Source of the DNA: Erythrobacter fulvus
GTDB lineage: Bacteria; Pseudomonadota; Alphaproteobacteria; Sphingomonadales; Sphingomonadaceae
Assembly (NCBI RefSeq): GCF_028595285.1
Contig: NZ_JAQQXQ010000001.1
Location: forward strand, 146,308-210,307
Direction: 5' to 3'
DNA length: 64,000 bases
The notes beneath the pieces are model-generated. The model had not been told where the DNA came from. It did no database searches and saw nothing but the letters and a program-made list of their open reading frames with translations. Shown here piece after piece: positions 27,740-36,709 of this stretch. Made by a program: the position numbers and the translations under genes. Each line of letters starts with the position of its first letter. Within the stretch, counting starts at the first letter, position 1.

Positions 27740-29539
27740 TCAATCGGCGAAGGCGGCATCCTCAAGCTGCAATTCGGCTGCCGGACGGCTACCCCAGTCG
27801 TCGATGCGTGCGCGTCCGGCAAGGTGGAAGCGCCGCCCCGCGCTGCGGTGGAGCAGCGTCTGCGCCATCTCGGTCTCGGCAGCGCGGAAAGCGATTGCCT
27901 TGAAAGAGCGTCCGTCATTGCCGCTGGCGATCAGCCGCAGATGATCCTTGCCGACGATATCTGCTTTGACGATCCGCACCGGGCCGACGGCGACACGCGG
28001 AGCAGGCCAGCCAACGCCGTAGGGCCCTGCAGCCTCAAGCGTTTCGACCAGTTCGGGCACAAGCCCGCCGGGGGCAAGTGCGAGATCCAGCAGCATCGCC
28101 GCCCCGGCGCGGGCGCGTTCGACATCGCGGGCGAGTCGTTCGTCAAGGAAGCCCGCAAAATCGGCCAGCCGCCCGCTTTCGATGGTAAGCCCCGCCGCCA
28201 TCGCGTGCCCGCCGCCAGCCAGCAGCAATCCGCTCTCGCGCGCGGCCATGATTGCCGCACCCAGATCGACGCCGCTGATCGATCGGCCCGAACCTTTGCC
28301 CTGGCTATCGTCCAGCGCGATGACGATCGCAGGCTTGCCGGTCTTTTCCTTGATGCGCCCGGCGACGATCCCGATCACGCCCGGGTGCCAGCCGTGCCCG
28401 CTAAGGACCTGCACGGCCATGTTGTGCTGGCCTGCGAGCTGCGCTTCAGCGGCTTCCTGCACCTCGGCTTCGATCGCGCGGCGTTCCTCGTTCAGCTGGG
28501 AAAGCTGCATCGCGATTGCGCGGGCTTCCTCGGCATCGGTGGTGGTGAGCAACCGCACGCCCAGCGTCGATTCGCCGATCCGTCCGCCTGCATTGATGCG
28601 CGGGCCGAGCGCGAAGCCGAGATCGCTCGCCTGGGGTGCGCGATTGAGCCTGCTGGCATCCATCAACGCCGCCATGCCGATCCGTTCACGCCGGGCAAGA
28701 ACCTTCAGGCCCTGAGCGACAAAGGCGCGATTGAGCCCGTGCAGAGCGGCGACATCGGCAACCGTGCCCAGCGCCACCAGATCGAGCAGACCGATCAGGT
28801 CCGGCTCGCGCCGCTGCGCGAACCAGCCCTTGCCGCGCAAGACCCTCACCAGCGCCACGCCCAGCAGGAAAGCGACGCCGACCGCCGCGAGGTGGCCGTG
28901 CGCCGCGCCCAGATCGCTTTCGTCCAGCCGGTTAGGATTGACCAGCGCCGCAGCAGGCGGCAGCTCGGGCGAGCATTTGTGGTGATCGACCACGATCACG
29001 TCGACGCCCGCCTGCTGCGCCATCGCCAGCGCTTCGTGCGCCATCGCCCCGCAATCGACCGTGACAATCAGGCTCGAGCCCGCTTCGGCCAGTTTGACCA
29101 GCGCCTCACCGCTCGGGCCGTAGCCTTCAAGCAGGCGGTCGGGGATATAATAGCCCGCATCGTGACCGAGCTGGCGCAGCAGTTCCACCAGCAGAGCGGC
29201 GCTGGTCGCGCCGTCGACATCGTAATCGCCGTAAATCGTCACCTTCTCGCCGGTCATCACCGCATGAGCGAGCCGTTCCGCCGCGGCATCCATGTCGCGG
29301 AAAGTCGAAGGATCGGGAAGGAAGTCGCGCAATGTGGGCCGGGCGTGACGGGCCAGATCGTCCTCAGCCACGCCGCGGGTCAGCAACAGCTGGTCAAGGA
29401 TCGAGCGATCGAGACCCTGGGCTGCCTCTGTCCCCAGTTCCATATTGCCGCCACGCCAGCGCCACGCCTTGCCCGAAAGCGACGCGGTAACCCCCAGGAC
29501 GTGGGCATGGGGTGCAAGGGACAAAGAGGGGGAGGCCAT
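27740..29539 (-). CDS. recJ: single-stranded-DNA-specific exonuclease RecJ
   Basis: A 599-residue 5'-3' exonuclease of the DHH family used in recombination and base-excision repair. Motifs: DYDVDGATSAALL (metal-binding), VDCGAMAHEA, VVDHHKCS (the DHH motif), then DHHA1 with SGHGWHPGVIGIVAGR and GGGHAMAAG. An OB-like C-terminal region completes it. The start is the ATG of MASPSLSLAPH, giving normal length; the upstream extension overlaps the divergent flavodoxin-like gene. Confidence 0.95.
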   Translation of the reverse strand: MASPSLSLAPHAHVLGVTASLSGKAWRWRGGNMELGTEAAQGLDRSILDQLLLTRGVAEDDLARHARPTLRDFLPDPSTFRDMDAAAERLAHAVMTGEKVTIYGDYDVDGATSAALLVELLRQLGHDAGYYIPDRLLEGYGPSGEALVKLAEAGSSLIVTVDCGAMAHEALAMAQQAGVDVIVVDHHKCSPELPPAAALVNPNRLDESDLGAAHGHLAAVGVAFLLGVALVRVLRGKGWFAQRREPDLIGLLDLVALGTVADVAALHGLNRAFVAQGLKVLARRERIGMAALMDASRLNRAPQASDLGFALGPRINAGGRIGESTLGVRLLTTTDAEEARAIAMQLSQLNEERRAIEAEVQEAAEAQLAGQHNMAVQVLSGHGWHPGVIGIVAGRIKEKTGKPAIVIALDDSQGKGSGRSISGVDLGAAIMAARESGLLLAGGGHAMAAGLTIESGRLADFAGFLDERLARDVERARAGAAMLLDLALAPGGLVPELVETLEAAGPYGVGWPAPRVAVGPVRIVKADIVGKDHLRLIASGNDGRSFKAIAFRAAETEMAQTLLHRSAGRRFHLAGRARIDDWGSRPAAELQLEDAAFAD

Positions 29540-29624
29540 GGCGAGTGTCCTATCGCAAGACGGGCACGGCGGACAGGAGCAGATGATTGACAATCGACAG
29601 AAATGCCGGGCAGGCAAAGGGGCG

Positions 29625-30119
29625 ATGGACGATGCGCAAGCCTCCGCAACCCTGCTGATCGTGTGGCACAGCCGCACAGGCGCGAGCGAGGCGATGGCAC
29701 GGGCCGCTGCGGAAGGGGCCGGCAACGCGCTGCTGCTCCGCGCCGATGAAGTCGGACCGGACCATCTTCTTGGTGCAGGAGGCTACTTGTTCGTCTGTCC
29801 CGAAAACCTCGCCACCATGAGCGGGCTGATGAAAGAAATGTTCGACCGCAACTATTACGATGTGCTGGGCCGCATCGAAGGGCGTCCCTATGCCACGATC
29901 ATTGCGGCAGGTTCCGACGGGCATGGGGCGCAGCGCCAGATTGACCGGATTGCGACCGGATTGCGACTGAAGCGTGTGGCCGATCCGGTCATTGTCAATT
30001 TCGGTGCCCAGACCCCGGAAGCAATTGCTGCGCCGAAACAGGTCGACGCCAACACTCTGAAACAATGTCGGGAACTTGGTTCAGCTCTGTCCGAGGGGCT
30101 TTGCCTGGGTATCTTCTAA
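29625..30119 (+). CDS. flavodoxin-like family protein
   Basis: A 164-residue flavodoxin-fold protein. The phosphate-binding loop is visible as IVWHSRTGASEAMA near the N-terminus, followed by LFVCPENLATMSGLMKEMFD and TIIAAGSDGHGA. The start is set at the ATG after AAAGGGG; the ATG at 29583, after AGGAG, would add 14 residues and is a real alternative. It is divergent from recJ. Electron transfer or NAD(P)H-dependent reduction is the likely role; partner unknown. Confidence 0.8.
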   Translation: MDDAQASATLLIVWHSRTGASEAMARAAAEGAGNALLLRADEVGPDHLLGAGGYLFVCPENLATMSGLMKEMFDRNYYDVLGRIEGRPYATIIAAGSDGHGAQRQIDRIATGLRLKRVADPVIVNFGAQTPEAIAAPKQVDANTLKQCRELGSALSEGLCLGIF

Positions 30120-30241
30120 GTTATGACCCTTATCGGGACAGCACCGCCTATTGGGGACTCGACGATAGCTGTCAAACAGGCCAAGGTTGAGGGCCGGTTT
30201 GCGGCCCGGCAAAGCGCAAAACGAAAAGAGGGGGCTCGACA

Positions 30242-31057
30242 ATTTCACTGCCGCCGCACGCTGATGCCGCTGGGCTGCGCCTGCTGTTCGCGCCGGGCAA
30301 GCGGCCGACGCGCGCCGCGATCATTTCGTTCCTGTCGCGCCAGCATGTCGTATCGTTAAGCCATGATCCTTCAGAGGACGCCGCGTTGCGACTGGTCGCA
30401 GCGGACGGGGAGCATCTGCGCACCACAAAGGCGGCGTCTGGCCCGCCGGATGAATTGTGGTTGGAACTGCTGCGTGAAGGCCTGACATTCGATCTTCGTG
30501 GACTGGCCCCCGGTGCGGCGTGCCCCGCGCCGGAGATCGCACACCGGCTTGATCTTGCGCCGATAGCTGGAAATGTCGCGTTCGAATCGCTCGTGATTGC
30601 GCCCGGACCGCACCTTTCCGGCGGAGAGCGCAGCATGCCGGTGCTCAAGGGCATGCTCGCACTGGCGCGCGATCTGACCCAGCATTTCGATGATTTGCAG
30701 GCGGTGTACTGGGAACCATCGCGCAGCGCCATTGGCCGACGGTTCTTCGAATCGGTGGTGACCGCATGGCTGGAGGGCGGGGCCTTTCCGGCACTCGGCC
30801 TTACGGCATTCGAGGAAGCGCCGGACGGCGCCTTGCAGACCGTCGGGCTGGATCTGTGGATCGATCAGGAACTGCGGATCGAGCCGCCGCTTGCGACTGA
30901 CAAGGTCGCGGGGACCCGGCTCGGTGTGCGGCTGATCAACCATCTGGTGATCGTCGGCGGGCTGGACCAGAGCGAGCGTATCATGGCTCCGGATGGTACC
31001 CGCCTTGTCATGCAGGCATCGCGCAACAGCCAGTTCATCCGGGTGAGGCGCGAGTAG
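30242..31057 (+). CDS. conserved hypothetical protein with non-standard start
   Basis: The frame is open from 30191 and its sequence looks coding from about 30242 (strong G/C third positions; LRLLFAPGKRPTRAAIISFL), yet it has no ATG, GTG or TTG before the TTG at 30386. AGAGGGGG lies 7 bases before an ATT at 30242, which I take as the tentative start (271 residues); a CTG at 30248 is another. If the TTG at 30386 is used, the protein is 223 residues and loses a plausible first domain. No clear family; the central part (YWEPSRSAIGRRFFESVV) faintly recalls DUF4261. It abuts the AHH gene with no gap. Confidence 0.6.
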   Translation: MSLPPHADAAGLRLLFAPGKRPTRAAIISFLSRQHVVSLSHDPSEDAALRLVAADGEHLRTTKAASGPPDELWLELLREGLTFDLRGLAPGAACPAPEIAHRLDLAPIAGNVAFESLVIAPGPHLSGGERSMPVLKGMLALARDLTQHFDDLQAVYWEPSRSAIGRRFFESVVTAWLEGGAFPALGLTAFEEAPDGALQTVGLDLWIDQELRIEPPLATDKVAGTRLGVRLINHLVIVGGLDQSERIMAPDGTRLVMQASRNSQFIRVRRE

Positions 31058-31576
31058 ATGGCGCTGCCGGGTCGCACCGTTTCTCGCACCATCATTGCCT
31101 TCCGCGCAGTCAACCGCCGTGGCGCCCCGGGTTACGACTCTTCGCTCCAGCGCCACCACCTGCTGCCGCGCCAATTGCTGTCGCGTCGCTGCTTTGGACG
31201 GATCTTCGCGCTGATGGGGCGCGAACGGGTGGGATTCGACGATTTCCGTTCCAACGGCCTTCTGCTCCCCGCCAACGAGGAGGCCACATTGCGCACGGGA
31301 ATGCCGCTGCATCGCGGCCCGCACCGGCGGTATAACGAGGTCGTGATTGCCCGTGTCGGACGGATCGAGGAAGCGTGGGCACTTGGTTGTCCGCGCAATC
31401 CTGAGGCGGCGCTGGAAGATGCGCTGATGCGGCTTCAACTGCTGCAGACCGCCTTGCGCCGCCAGCTTCTGTCCGATCGCCGGCGGGTCCTGCTCAATCG
31501 CAGAGACCCACTCGGCACCGGTTTCGACTTCAGCGAACTCGACGCCATGGCCGAAGCGATTTGGACGGCGGGCTAG
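31058..31576 (+). CDS. AHH-domain (HNH-like nuclease fold) protein
   Basis: A 172-residue protein with the AHH-family hallmark: SLQRHHLLPRQLL (about residues 29-41), with tandem histidines, and later PLHRGPHRRYNEVV (about 82-95), the third-histidine region. AHH is a predicted HNH/Endonuclease VII-type nuclease module, often the toxic tip of polymorphic toxins. Here it is free-standing, with no signal, repeat or secretion domain and no obvious immunity gene. Its ATG follows directly on the upstream stop, so the two are coupled. A housekeeping nuclease or a toxin remnant are both possible. Confidence 0.78.
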   Translation: MALPGRTVSRTIIAFRAVNRRGAPGYDSSLQRHHLLPRQLLSRRCFGRIFALMGRERVGFDDFRSNGLLLPANEEATLRTGMPLHRGPHRRYNEVVIARVGRIEEAWALGCPRNPEAALEDALMRLQLLQTALRRQLLSDRRRVLLNRRDPLGTGFDFSELDAMAEAIWTAG

Positions 31577-31583
31577 GCGTTTG

Positions 31584-32588
31584 TTACTCCGCCGCTTCGG
31601 CCAGCGTGCCCCACGGGGTGTAGCCCGAATTGGCCAGAAGCTGCGCCTTGGCGGCGTGATATTCGCGTTCTAGCCGGGCGACGAGATCTTCGACCGTGCC
31701 GACCTGCTTGATCGGGCCGATGCCCTGACCCGAACCCCAGATGTCCTTCCATGCCTTCGCCTTGGTGTTGCCACCGCTGCCGAAGTTCATTTTGGAAGGA
31801 TCGCTGACCGGAAGATCGTCTGGATCCAGTCCGGCCGCTTCGATCGAGGAACGCAGGTAGTTGCCATGCACCCCGGTGAACAGGTTGGTGTAGACGATGC
31901 CTTCCGAGGAACCCTCGACGATGCCCTGCTTGTAGCCTTCGGTGGCATTGGCTTCCTTCGTCGCGATGAAGGCGCTTCCGGCATAGGCGAAGTCCGCGCG
32001 CAGGGCCTGTGCGGCAAGGATCGAGGCCCCGTGACCGATCGATCCCGACAGCGCCACCGGCCCGTCGAACCATTCGCGGATTTCCTGCATCAGCGCGAAG
32101 GGGGACAATGCGCCCGCGTGCCCGCCCGCACCGGCCGCCACCGGGATGAGGCCGGTCGCCCCCTTTTCGATGGCCTTCATGGCGAAGCGGTTGTTGATCA
32201 CGTCGTGCATCGTGATCCCGCCCCAGTTCTTCACCGCCTGATAGACTTCCTCCCGCGCGCCGAGCGAGGTGATGACCATCGGCACCTGCCACTTCTCGCA
32301 AGTGGCCATGTCGGCCTCGATCCGATCATTGGTCTTGTGAACGATCTGGTTCACCGCGAAGGGCGCGGCCGGACGGTCGGGGTTTTCGCGATTGTGCTTG
32401 GCCAGTTCCTCGGTGATCTGGTGAAGCCATTCGTCGAGCAGCGACTGGGGCCGGGCGTTGAGCGCGGGGAAGCTGCCGATAATACCCGCCTTGCACTGCG
32501 CGATCACCAGTTCGGGGCCGGAGACGATGAACAGCGGCGATCCGATCAGCGGCAGACGCAGGCGATCGAACGGGGCGGGAAGGGGCAT
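31584..32588 (-). CDS. nitronate monooxygenase / 2-nitropropane dioxygenase family protein
   Basis: A 334-residue FMN-dependent TIM-barrel enzyme. Typical segments: PLIGSPLFIVSGPELVIAQC, FAVNQIVHKTNDRI, MVITSLG, the flavin-binding GLIPVAAGAGGHAG (about 145-158) and ALSGSIGHGASILAAQ. The family oxidises alkyl nitronates to aldehydes and nitrite, though many members have other or unknown substrates. It ends 8 bases from the convergent AHH gene. Confidence 0.9.
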   Translation of the reverse strand: MPLPAPFDRLRLPLIGSPLFIVSGPELVIAQCKAGIIGSFPALNARPQSLLDEWLHQITEELAKHNRENPDRPAAPFAVNQIVHKTNDRIEADMATCEKWQVPMVITSLGAREEVYQAVKNWGGITMHDVINNRFAMKAIEKGATGLIPVAAGAGGHAGALSPFALMQEIREWFDGPVALSGSIGHGASILAAQALRADFAYAGSAFIATKEANATEGYKQGIVEGSSEGIVYTNLFTGVHGNYLRSSIEAAGLDPDDLPVSDPSKMNFGSGGNTKAKAWKDIWGSGQGIGPIKQVGTVEDLVARLEREYHAAKAQLLANSGYTPWGTLAEAAE

Positions 32589-32677
32589 CGGTTTCTCCTT
32601 AAAACTGTATTCTTAACCCGCGTCTCTAACGCGAGTTCCGGCGCTGCCAAGCACGATTTTGACGAGCGGCGAAGCGC

Positions 32678-33721
32678 CTAGGCGAGCAGTTCCTCCAGCC
32701 CGTAGAAACGCGCCGCCGTGCCTGCATAAAGCGCGCCCTTTTCGTCCGCGCTGGCCGAGCGGGTGAGGCGCTTGAAGGCGTTCCACAGCACCGCATAGTC
32801 CGCACCCCAGTAATCGACCGGGTAGTTACTTTCGAACATGGCGCGGCCGGGTCCGAAGGCCTCGATGCAGGTTTCGATATAAGGGCGCCATAGCGCGGCG
32901 AGATGCTCCGAGCCGAAGCCTGCTGCCGGGCCTTCCTCGGGCAGGGCGCAGAAGGCCATGGCGAGCCCGCCGAGCTTCACCACCACGTTCTCGCACTTGG
33001 CAAGCTCGTGGATATTGTGCCGCCAGGCGTCGAATCGCTCGTGCAGCTTGCCCTTATAGGCAGCCACCCCCAGCGGCGTGCCGCAGTGATCAAGGCAGAT
33101 CGGCTGATCGGGAAAGGCGCGTGCCAAGTCGATCACGTCGGGCAGCTGCGGTTCCAGCACCCATGCGTCGAAAGTCATGCCGCGCTTGCCCAGTTCGGCA
33201 AAGCCTTGGCGGAAGGTGGCGTCACGATAGAGGCCTTCAGGTGCGTGGAACGGCGGGCCGAGCACCTCCGGATCGGCATCCCATGCGCCCTGATGGCGGA
33301 TACCCTTGAAGCGGCGCGGTGCGGCGGCGTGGAGTGCGTCGAGCACTTCGCTAGCCTTGCTCCCCAGCATCAGATCGGCATGACCAACAATCCCCGCGCA
33401 TGGCCGGCCGGGTCCGTAAAGCCCGCTTGCCCCCTGCGCCGCGACGCCGTTGACGAATTCCACCTCGCCCACCGGCTTCAGCGCATCGCCATAGGCCCCG
33501 TTGTAAAACGCGCCGCATTCCATGAAAACGGTGGCGATAATGTTGTGTCCGCTGGTCAGATGCGCGTTGAGCTGGTCGAAGGTATAGTGTGCATTGTCCA
33601 CCAGACCGGCGATGAAGTGGTGCCGCGGTTCCGGGAACATCGACAGCATGCCCCGCAGGTCCCACAGGTGATGGTGCGGATCGATGATCGGCAGATCGGG
33701 TTCGAGGATTTCTTCTGTCAT
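32678..33721 (-). CDS. amidohydrolase family protein (COG3618-type TIM-barrel hydrolase)
   Basis: A 347-residue predicted metal-dependent hydrolase. The N-terminal IIDPHHHLWD is the metal-binding HxH motif; later metal and catalytic positions are likely in ICLDHCGTP and MFESNYPVDYWG. Related proteins are lactonases or decarboxylases acting on ring-cleavage products or sugars, but the substrate cannot be chosen here. A clear gap separates it from the nitronate monooxygenase-like gene, so co-transcription is not certain. Confidence 0.87.
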   Translation of the reverse strand: MTEEILEPDLPIIDPHHHLWDLRGMLSMFPEPRHHFIAGLVDNAHYTFDQLNAHLTSGHNIIATVFMECGAFYNGAYGDALKPVGEVEFVNGVAAQGASGLYGPGRPCAGIVGHADLMLGSKASEVLDALHAAAPRRFKGIRHQGAWDADPEVLGPPFHAPEGLYRDATFRQGFAELGKRGMTFDAWVLEPQLPDVIDLARAFPDQPICLDHCGTPLGVAAYKGKLHERFDAWRHNIHELAKCENVVVKLGGLAMAFCALPEEGPAAGFGSEHLAALWRPYIETCIEAFGPGRAMFESNYPVDYWGADYAVLWNAFKRLTRSASADEKGALYAGTAARFYGLEELLA

Positions 33722-33781
33722 GTGTCTCTCCCTGATCGGCTTTCTAGGCAGGCGTGTCCCCCGCGGCCAAGCGCAAAAGCG

Positions 33782-34561
33782 TCAGGCGACCGCGCGGCGA
33801 TAGAGGTGCCACGTGGCATGGCCGAGCACAGGCAGGGCAACCATCAGGCCCACGAATGCCGGGATCATCGCCACGAACAGCAACACGGCAATGATCGCCG
33901 CCCAGCCTAGCATCACAATGAAATTACGCCGTACGACCGTGAAGCTGGCGATGATTGCGGTGAGGAAATCGACCTTGCGTTCGACCAGCATCGGCAGGCT
34001 GATCACGGTCATGGCGTAGAAGGCGAATGCCATCACCGCGCCCACCGCACTGCCGACCGCCAGCATCATAAGGCCCGCAGGCGTGAGAAAGGCTTCGATC
34101 GATTCCCCGCCCATTCCGCTTTCAGCCATGAAGATCGCGAATATGGCGTGGGCGACGATCATCCAGAAGGAGAACGCGACGAATACGATCACCCCCATCG
34201 ACAGGATCTGGTCATCGCCGTGTCCTTTCAGCGCGCCGAGCACCGCGCGCCACGACAGGGGCTGTCCTGCCTCCCGCCTCCGGCTCGCCTCGTAGAGGCC
34301 GACTGCCACGAAGGGCGCGACCAGGGGGAAACCCGCCATGGCCGGAATGAGCCATGTCGGTTCACCGCCGGTAATTGCCGCCCAGCCCATTGCCAGCCCT
34401 GCAACGACATAGACCCCGCCGAAGAACATCCCGAATTGCGGCATGCTGCGAAAATCGCGCCAGCCCGCAGCCAGCGCTCTGCCGAGATCGCCGAAAGCCA
34501 GATCGCCCGCCACCTGCGGCGGTGTGGGCGGTATGGCGGTGTCATGATCCAGCACTTCCAT
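33782..34561 (-). CDS. DUF2189 family integral membrane protein
   Basis: A 259-residue protein with six hydrophobic helices, matching DUF2189 (putative cytochrome c oxidase subunit I-like annotations occur but are unreliable). Recognised by FGDLGRALAAGWRDFRSMPQFGMFFG near the start and LVAPFVAVGLYEASRRREAG. The start is the ATG of MEVLDHDTAI; the longer frame reads arginine-rich sequence from the neighbouring gene. Function unknown. Confidence 0.85.
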   Translation of the reverse strand: MEVLDHDTAIPPTPPQVAGDLAFGDLGRALAAGWRDFRSMPQFGMFFGGVYVVAGLAMGWAAITGGEPTWLIPAMAGFPLVAPFVAVGLYEASRRREAGQPLSWRAVLGALKGHGDDQILSMGVIVFVAFSFWMIVAHAIFAIFMAESGMGGESIEAFLTPAGLMMLAVGSAVGAVMAFAFYAMTVISLPMLVERKVDFLTAIIASFTVVRRNFIVMLGWAAIIAVLLFVAMIPAFVGLMVALPVLGHATWHLYRRAVA

Positions 34562-34638
34562 CGGCGACGGCCCTCCCGTTGTCGCGAATTGAAGTCTGCG
34601 GCGAAAACCGTCTGCCTGCAAGCGTCGCCTGCAAGGGA

Positions 34639-35679
34639 TCAAGGGGCAGGGGTGATAAAGGCGATGTTGCCGATGCCGAGAACCAGCCAACCGGCAGCAA
34701 TCAGTGCGACCACCACAAGGATAGCCGTCCATGCCGCCAGCAAACCGAGCGTGATTCGCCAGTTCTTCGGCGGCAGGCCTTCGATCAGGAACATCACGAT
34801 CCCTGCGACATTCAGACACACCAGATTGCTGGCGAACAGAAACACCGCGCCTCCCGCCATGCCCCATTCGCCCGCGCCGAGAAAAATCCCGGTTGCTGCG
34901 AGCGGCGGCACCAGCGCCACCGCGATCATCACGCCCACCAGCGAGAGCGATGCGGCGCGGCTCATTGCAAGAACGCCTGCTGCCCCGCATGCCAGTGCCA
35001 GTGCGATGTCAGCGGGCTGGACCAGCGCGCGGTTGCGCAGTTCGGGTTCGGCAAGATCGATGGAAAACAGACTGCCGACAAGCATGCCGGAAAGCACCGC
35101 CAGCAGCGCCCCTGTCGCCATTGCCAGCGCCGCCTTGCCGCCGCGCCGCGCATCGCCCACCGTCGCTGCCAGCGCGACCCCCATGCTTGGCCCTAGCAAG
35201 GGCGCGATTACCATGGCGCCGATAATCACCGCCACCTGTCCGCTGCGCATCCCCAGCGCGGCGATGATCGAGGACAGGATGACGGTGAACAGGAAGCTCG
35301 GCGTGATCCGAAGGCTGTCCTCGATGTCCTCGTACAGCTCGCTGGTGCTGATTCGGTCGCGGCTGAAGAACCGTTCAATCGCGGTCGGCGGCGGAAGATG
35401 GGGATCGGCGGGAAGCGCGGTATCGGGCGTTTCGAGCACCGGCGGGATCACCGCCTCGAGTTCGGACACCTGCGCAAGGAAGCGCGGTTCATTGCCGAAT
35501 TCGGCGGTGAGATCGTCCAGCAGCCGCTCGGTATAGCGTTGCTGGACGAGGCAGGTGTATTTCTCCATCCCGCCCGGCACGCTTTCGCGCCAGAAGCGCC
35601 GCGAGTGTTTCGCGAGAATGCCCTCCAGCGTGCCTATCGCGCTTTCGGGCAGAAATATCTCGACCAACCTTGCTGTCAT
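34639..35679 (-). CDS. TIGR00341 / DUF389 family membrane protein
   Basis: A 346-residue protein: an N-terminal soluble domain (about 1-90, ferredoxin-like) followed by six or seven helices carrying the DUF389 signature IIGAMVIAPLLGPSMGVALA (about 150-169) and ALVPPLAATGIFLGAGEW. Function unknown; proposed transport roles are unproven. It is divergent from the CPBP gene. Confidence 0.9.
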   Translation of the reverse strand: MTARLVEIFLPESAIGTLEGILAKHSRRFWRESVPGGMEKYTCLVQQRYTERLLDDLTAEFGNEPRFLAQVSELEAVIPPVLETPDTALPADPHLPPPTAIERFFSRDRISTSELYEDIEDSLRITPSFLFTVILSSIIAALGMRSGQVAVIIGAMVIAPLLGPSMGVALAATVGDARRGGKAALAMATGALLAVLSGMLVGSLFSIDLAEPELRNRALVQPADIALALACGAAGVLAMSRAASLSLVGVMIAVALVPPLAATGIFLGAGEWGMAGGAVFLFASNLVCLNVAGIVMFLIEGLPPKNWRITLGLLAAWTAILVVVALIAAGWLVLGIGNIAFITPAP

Positions 35680-35893
35680 AACGCCGGACTATAGGGGCGA
35701 TGCTGTGGCCGGGGAAGAAGGCCTGGCGGTCCCGACCTCATCTGTCGCGACCATTGCTCTTGTCGGCCAATGCGAGGCTTGCACGAATGCCCGGAAGCAT
35801 ATCATATCTCGAGCGCCGAGTAATGATGTGCAAAGGCTTCCCGGACGCAAGGTGACCCGACCCGTGATCAGGATCAGGCCGAATTCTTCCGCC

Positions 35894-36709
35894 ATGTTCG
35901 CGGCGATCGTGCTTGCCGGAATGTTGGCTGTCACCATCGCCAACATTGTGTTCTTCTCGCGCGAGAGCAGCGTTGTATGGGTGCTGCATTTCGCAAGCAA
36001 TGGCTGGATTAACGCCAATCTGACGATGTTTGTGCCGATGACGTTGTTGGTGATTGGCGGATTGGTGATGGCATGGGGCGGGCAGGGCTTGTCCGATCTC
36101 GGACTAAACGCGGGCTGGGCGCTGCGGTTGCTGCTGCTGCTCGGCGCGGGTTGGGTCGCTGTACAATTGCTTGCAGCTATAGTGGCGCTTGTCAGCGGCA
36201 TCGGACTCGTCGTCCATCCCGCTTGGGCCGAACATGGTGCTGGAACATTGGTTGGCCTGCTGCTGGCTATGGTGCTGGGTACGGCCCCGTTCGAGGATGG
36301 CCTGTTCCGCGGTTATGTTCTGCCCCAACTCTATCTGCTTATGGGGTCGCGTTTCTCGGGCGAAACAGAGCGGCTGATCGCGGCGCTGTTGCTGTGTTCG
36401 ATAATCTTCGCGCTGTGGCACCTGCCGACGATTTTGCTCAACCGTGAGGTCACCTTGGTGGCTGTGGCAGGGGCATTGGCCTATATGTTCCTCGGCGGTG
36501 TGCTGCTCGGCCTGCTTTATTTGCGCACCGGAAGGCTTGAAGTCGTGTTCGCGGGACACGCGCTGGTGAACGCGCCAACCTTGCTGGTGGAGACCCCGCT
36601 ACCCGGATCACTGCTCGCAGGAATTGTCGGGCTGGGGGCCATCATCGCAGGGCCGATGCTGGCCGGACGGCCATGGTCAACCCGCCTTGTGCGGATCGTG
36701 CCGCGCTAA
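35894..36709 (+). CDS. CPBP-family intramembrane protease-like protein
   Basis: A membrane protein of 271 residues from the ATG chosen here. The Abi/CPBP motifs are present in order: [14 protein letters not shown] (motif 1), IIFALWHLP (motif 2, catalytic His) and GHALVNAP (motif 3). Motif 1 reads Glu-Asp where most family members have Glu-Glu. Start is uncertain: GTG codons at 35852 and 35864 (AAGGTG 9 bases before the latter) are plausible. The stop overlaps the convergent leuA stop by 4 bases. Bacterial members act in prenylated-peptide processing or bacteriocin self-immunity; role here unknown. Confidence 0.8.
   Translation: MFAAIVLAGMLAVTIANIVFFSRESSVVWVLHFASNGWINANLTMFVPMTLLVIGGLVMAWGGQGLSDLGLNAGWALRLLLLLGAGWVAVQLLAAIVALVSGIGLVVHPAWAEHGAGTLVGLLLAMVLGTAPFEDGLFRGYVLPQLYLLMGSRFSGETERLIAALLLCSIIFALWHLPTILLNREVTLVAVAGALAYMFLGGVLLGLLYLRTGRLEVVFAGHALVNAPTLLVETPLPGSLLAGIVGLGAIIAGPMLAGRPWSTRLVRIVPR

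Noticed and set aside
30123..30359. A 78-codon ATG frame between the flavodoxin-like gene and the unknown gene
   Set aside because: Its second half is Arg/Ser/Cys-rich and out of frame with the strongly coding-like frame that starts near 30242; only a frameshift would make it the N-terminus.
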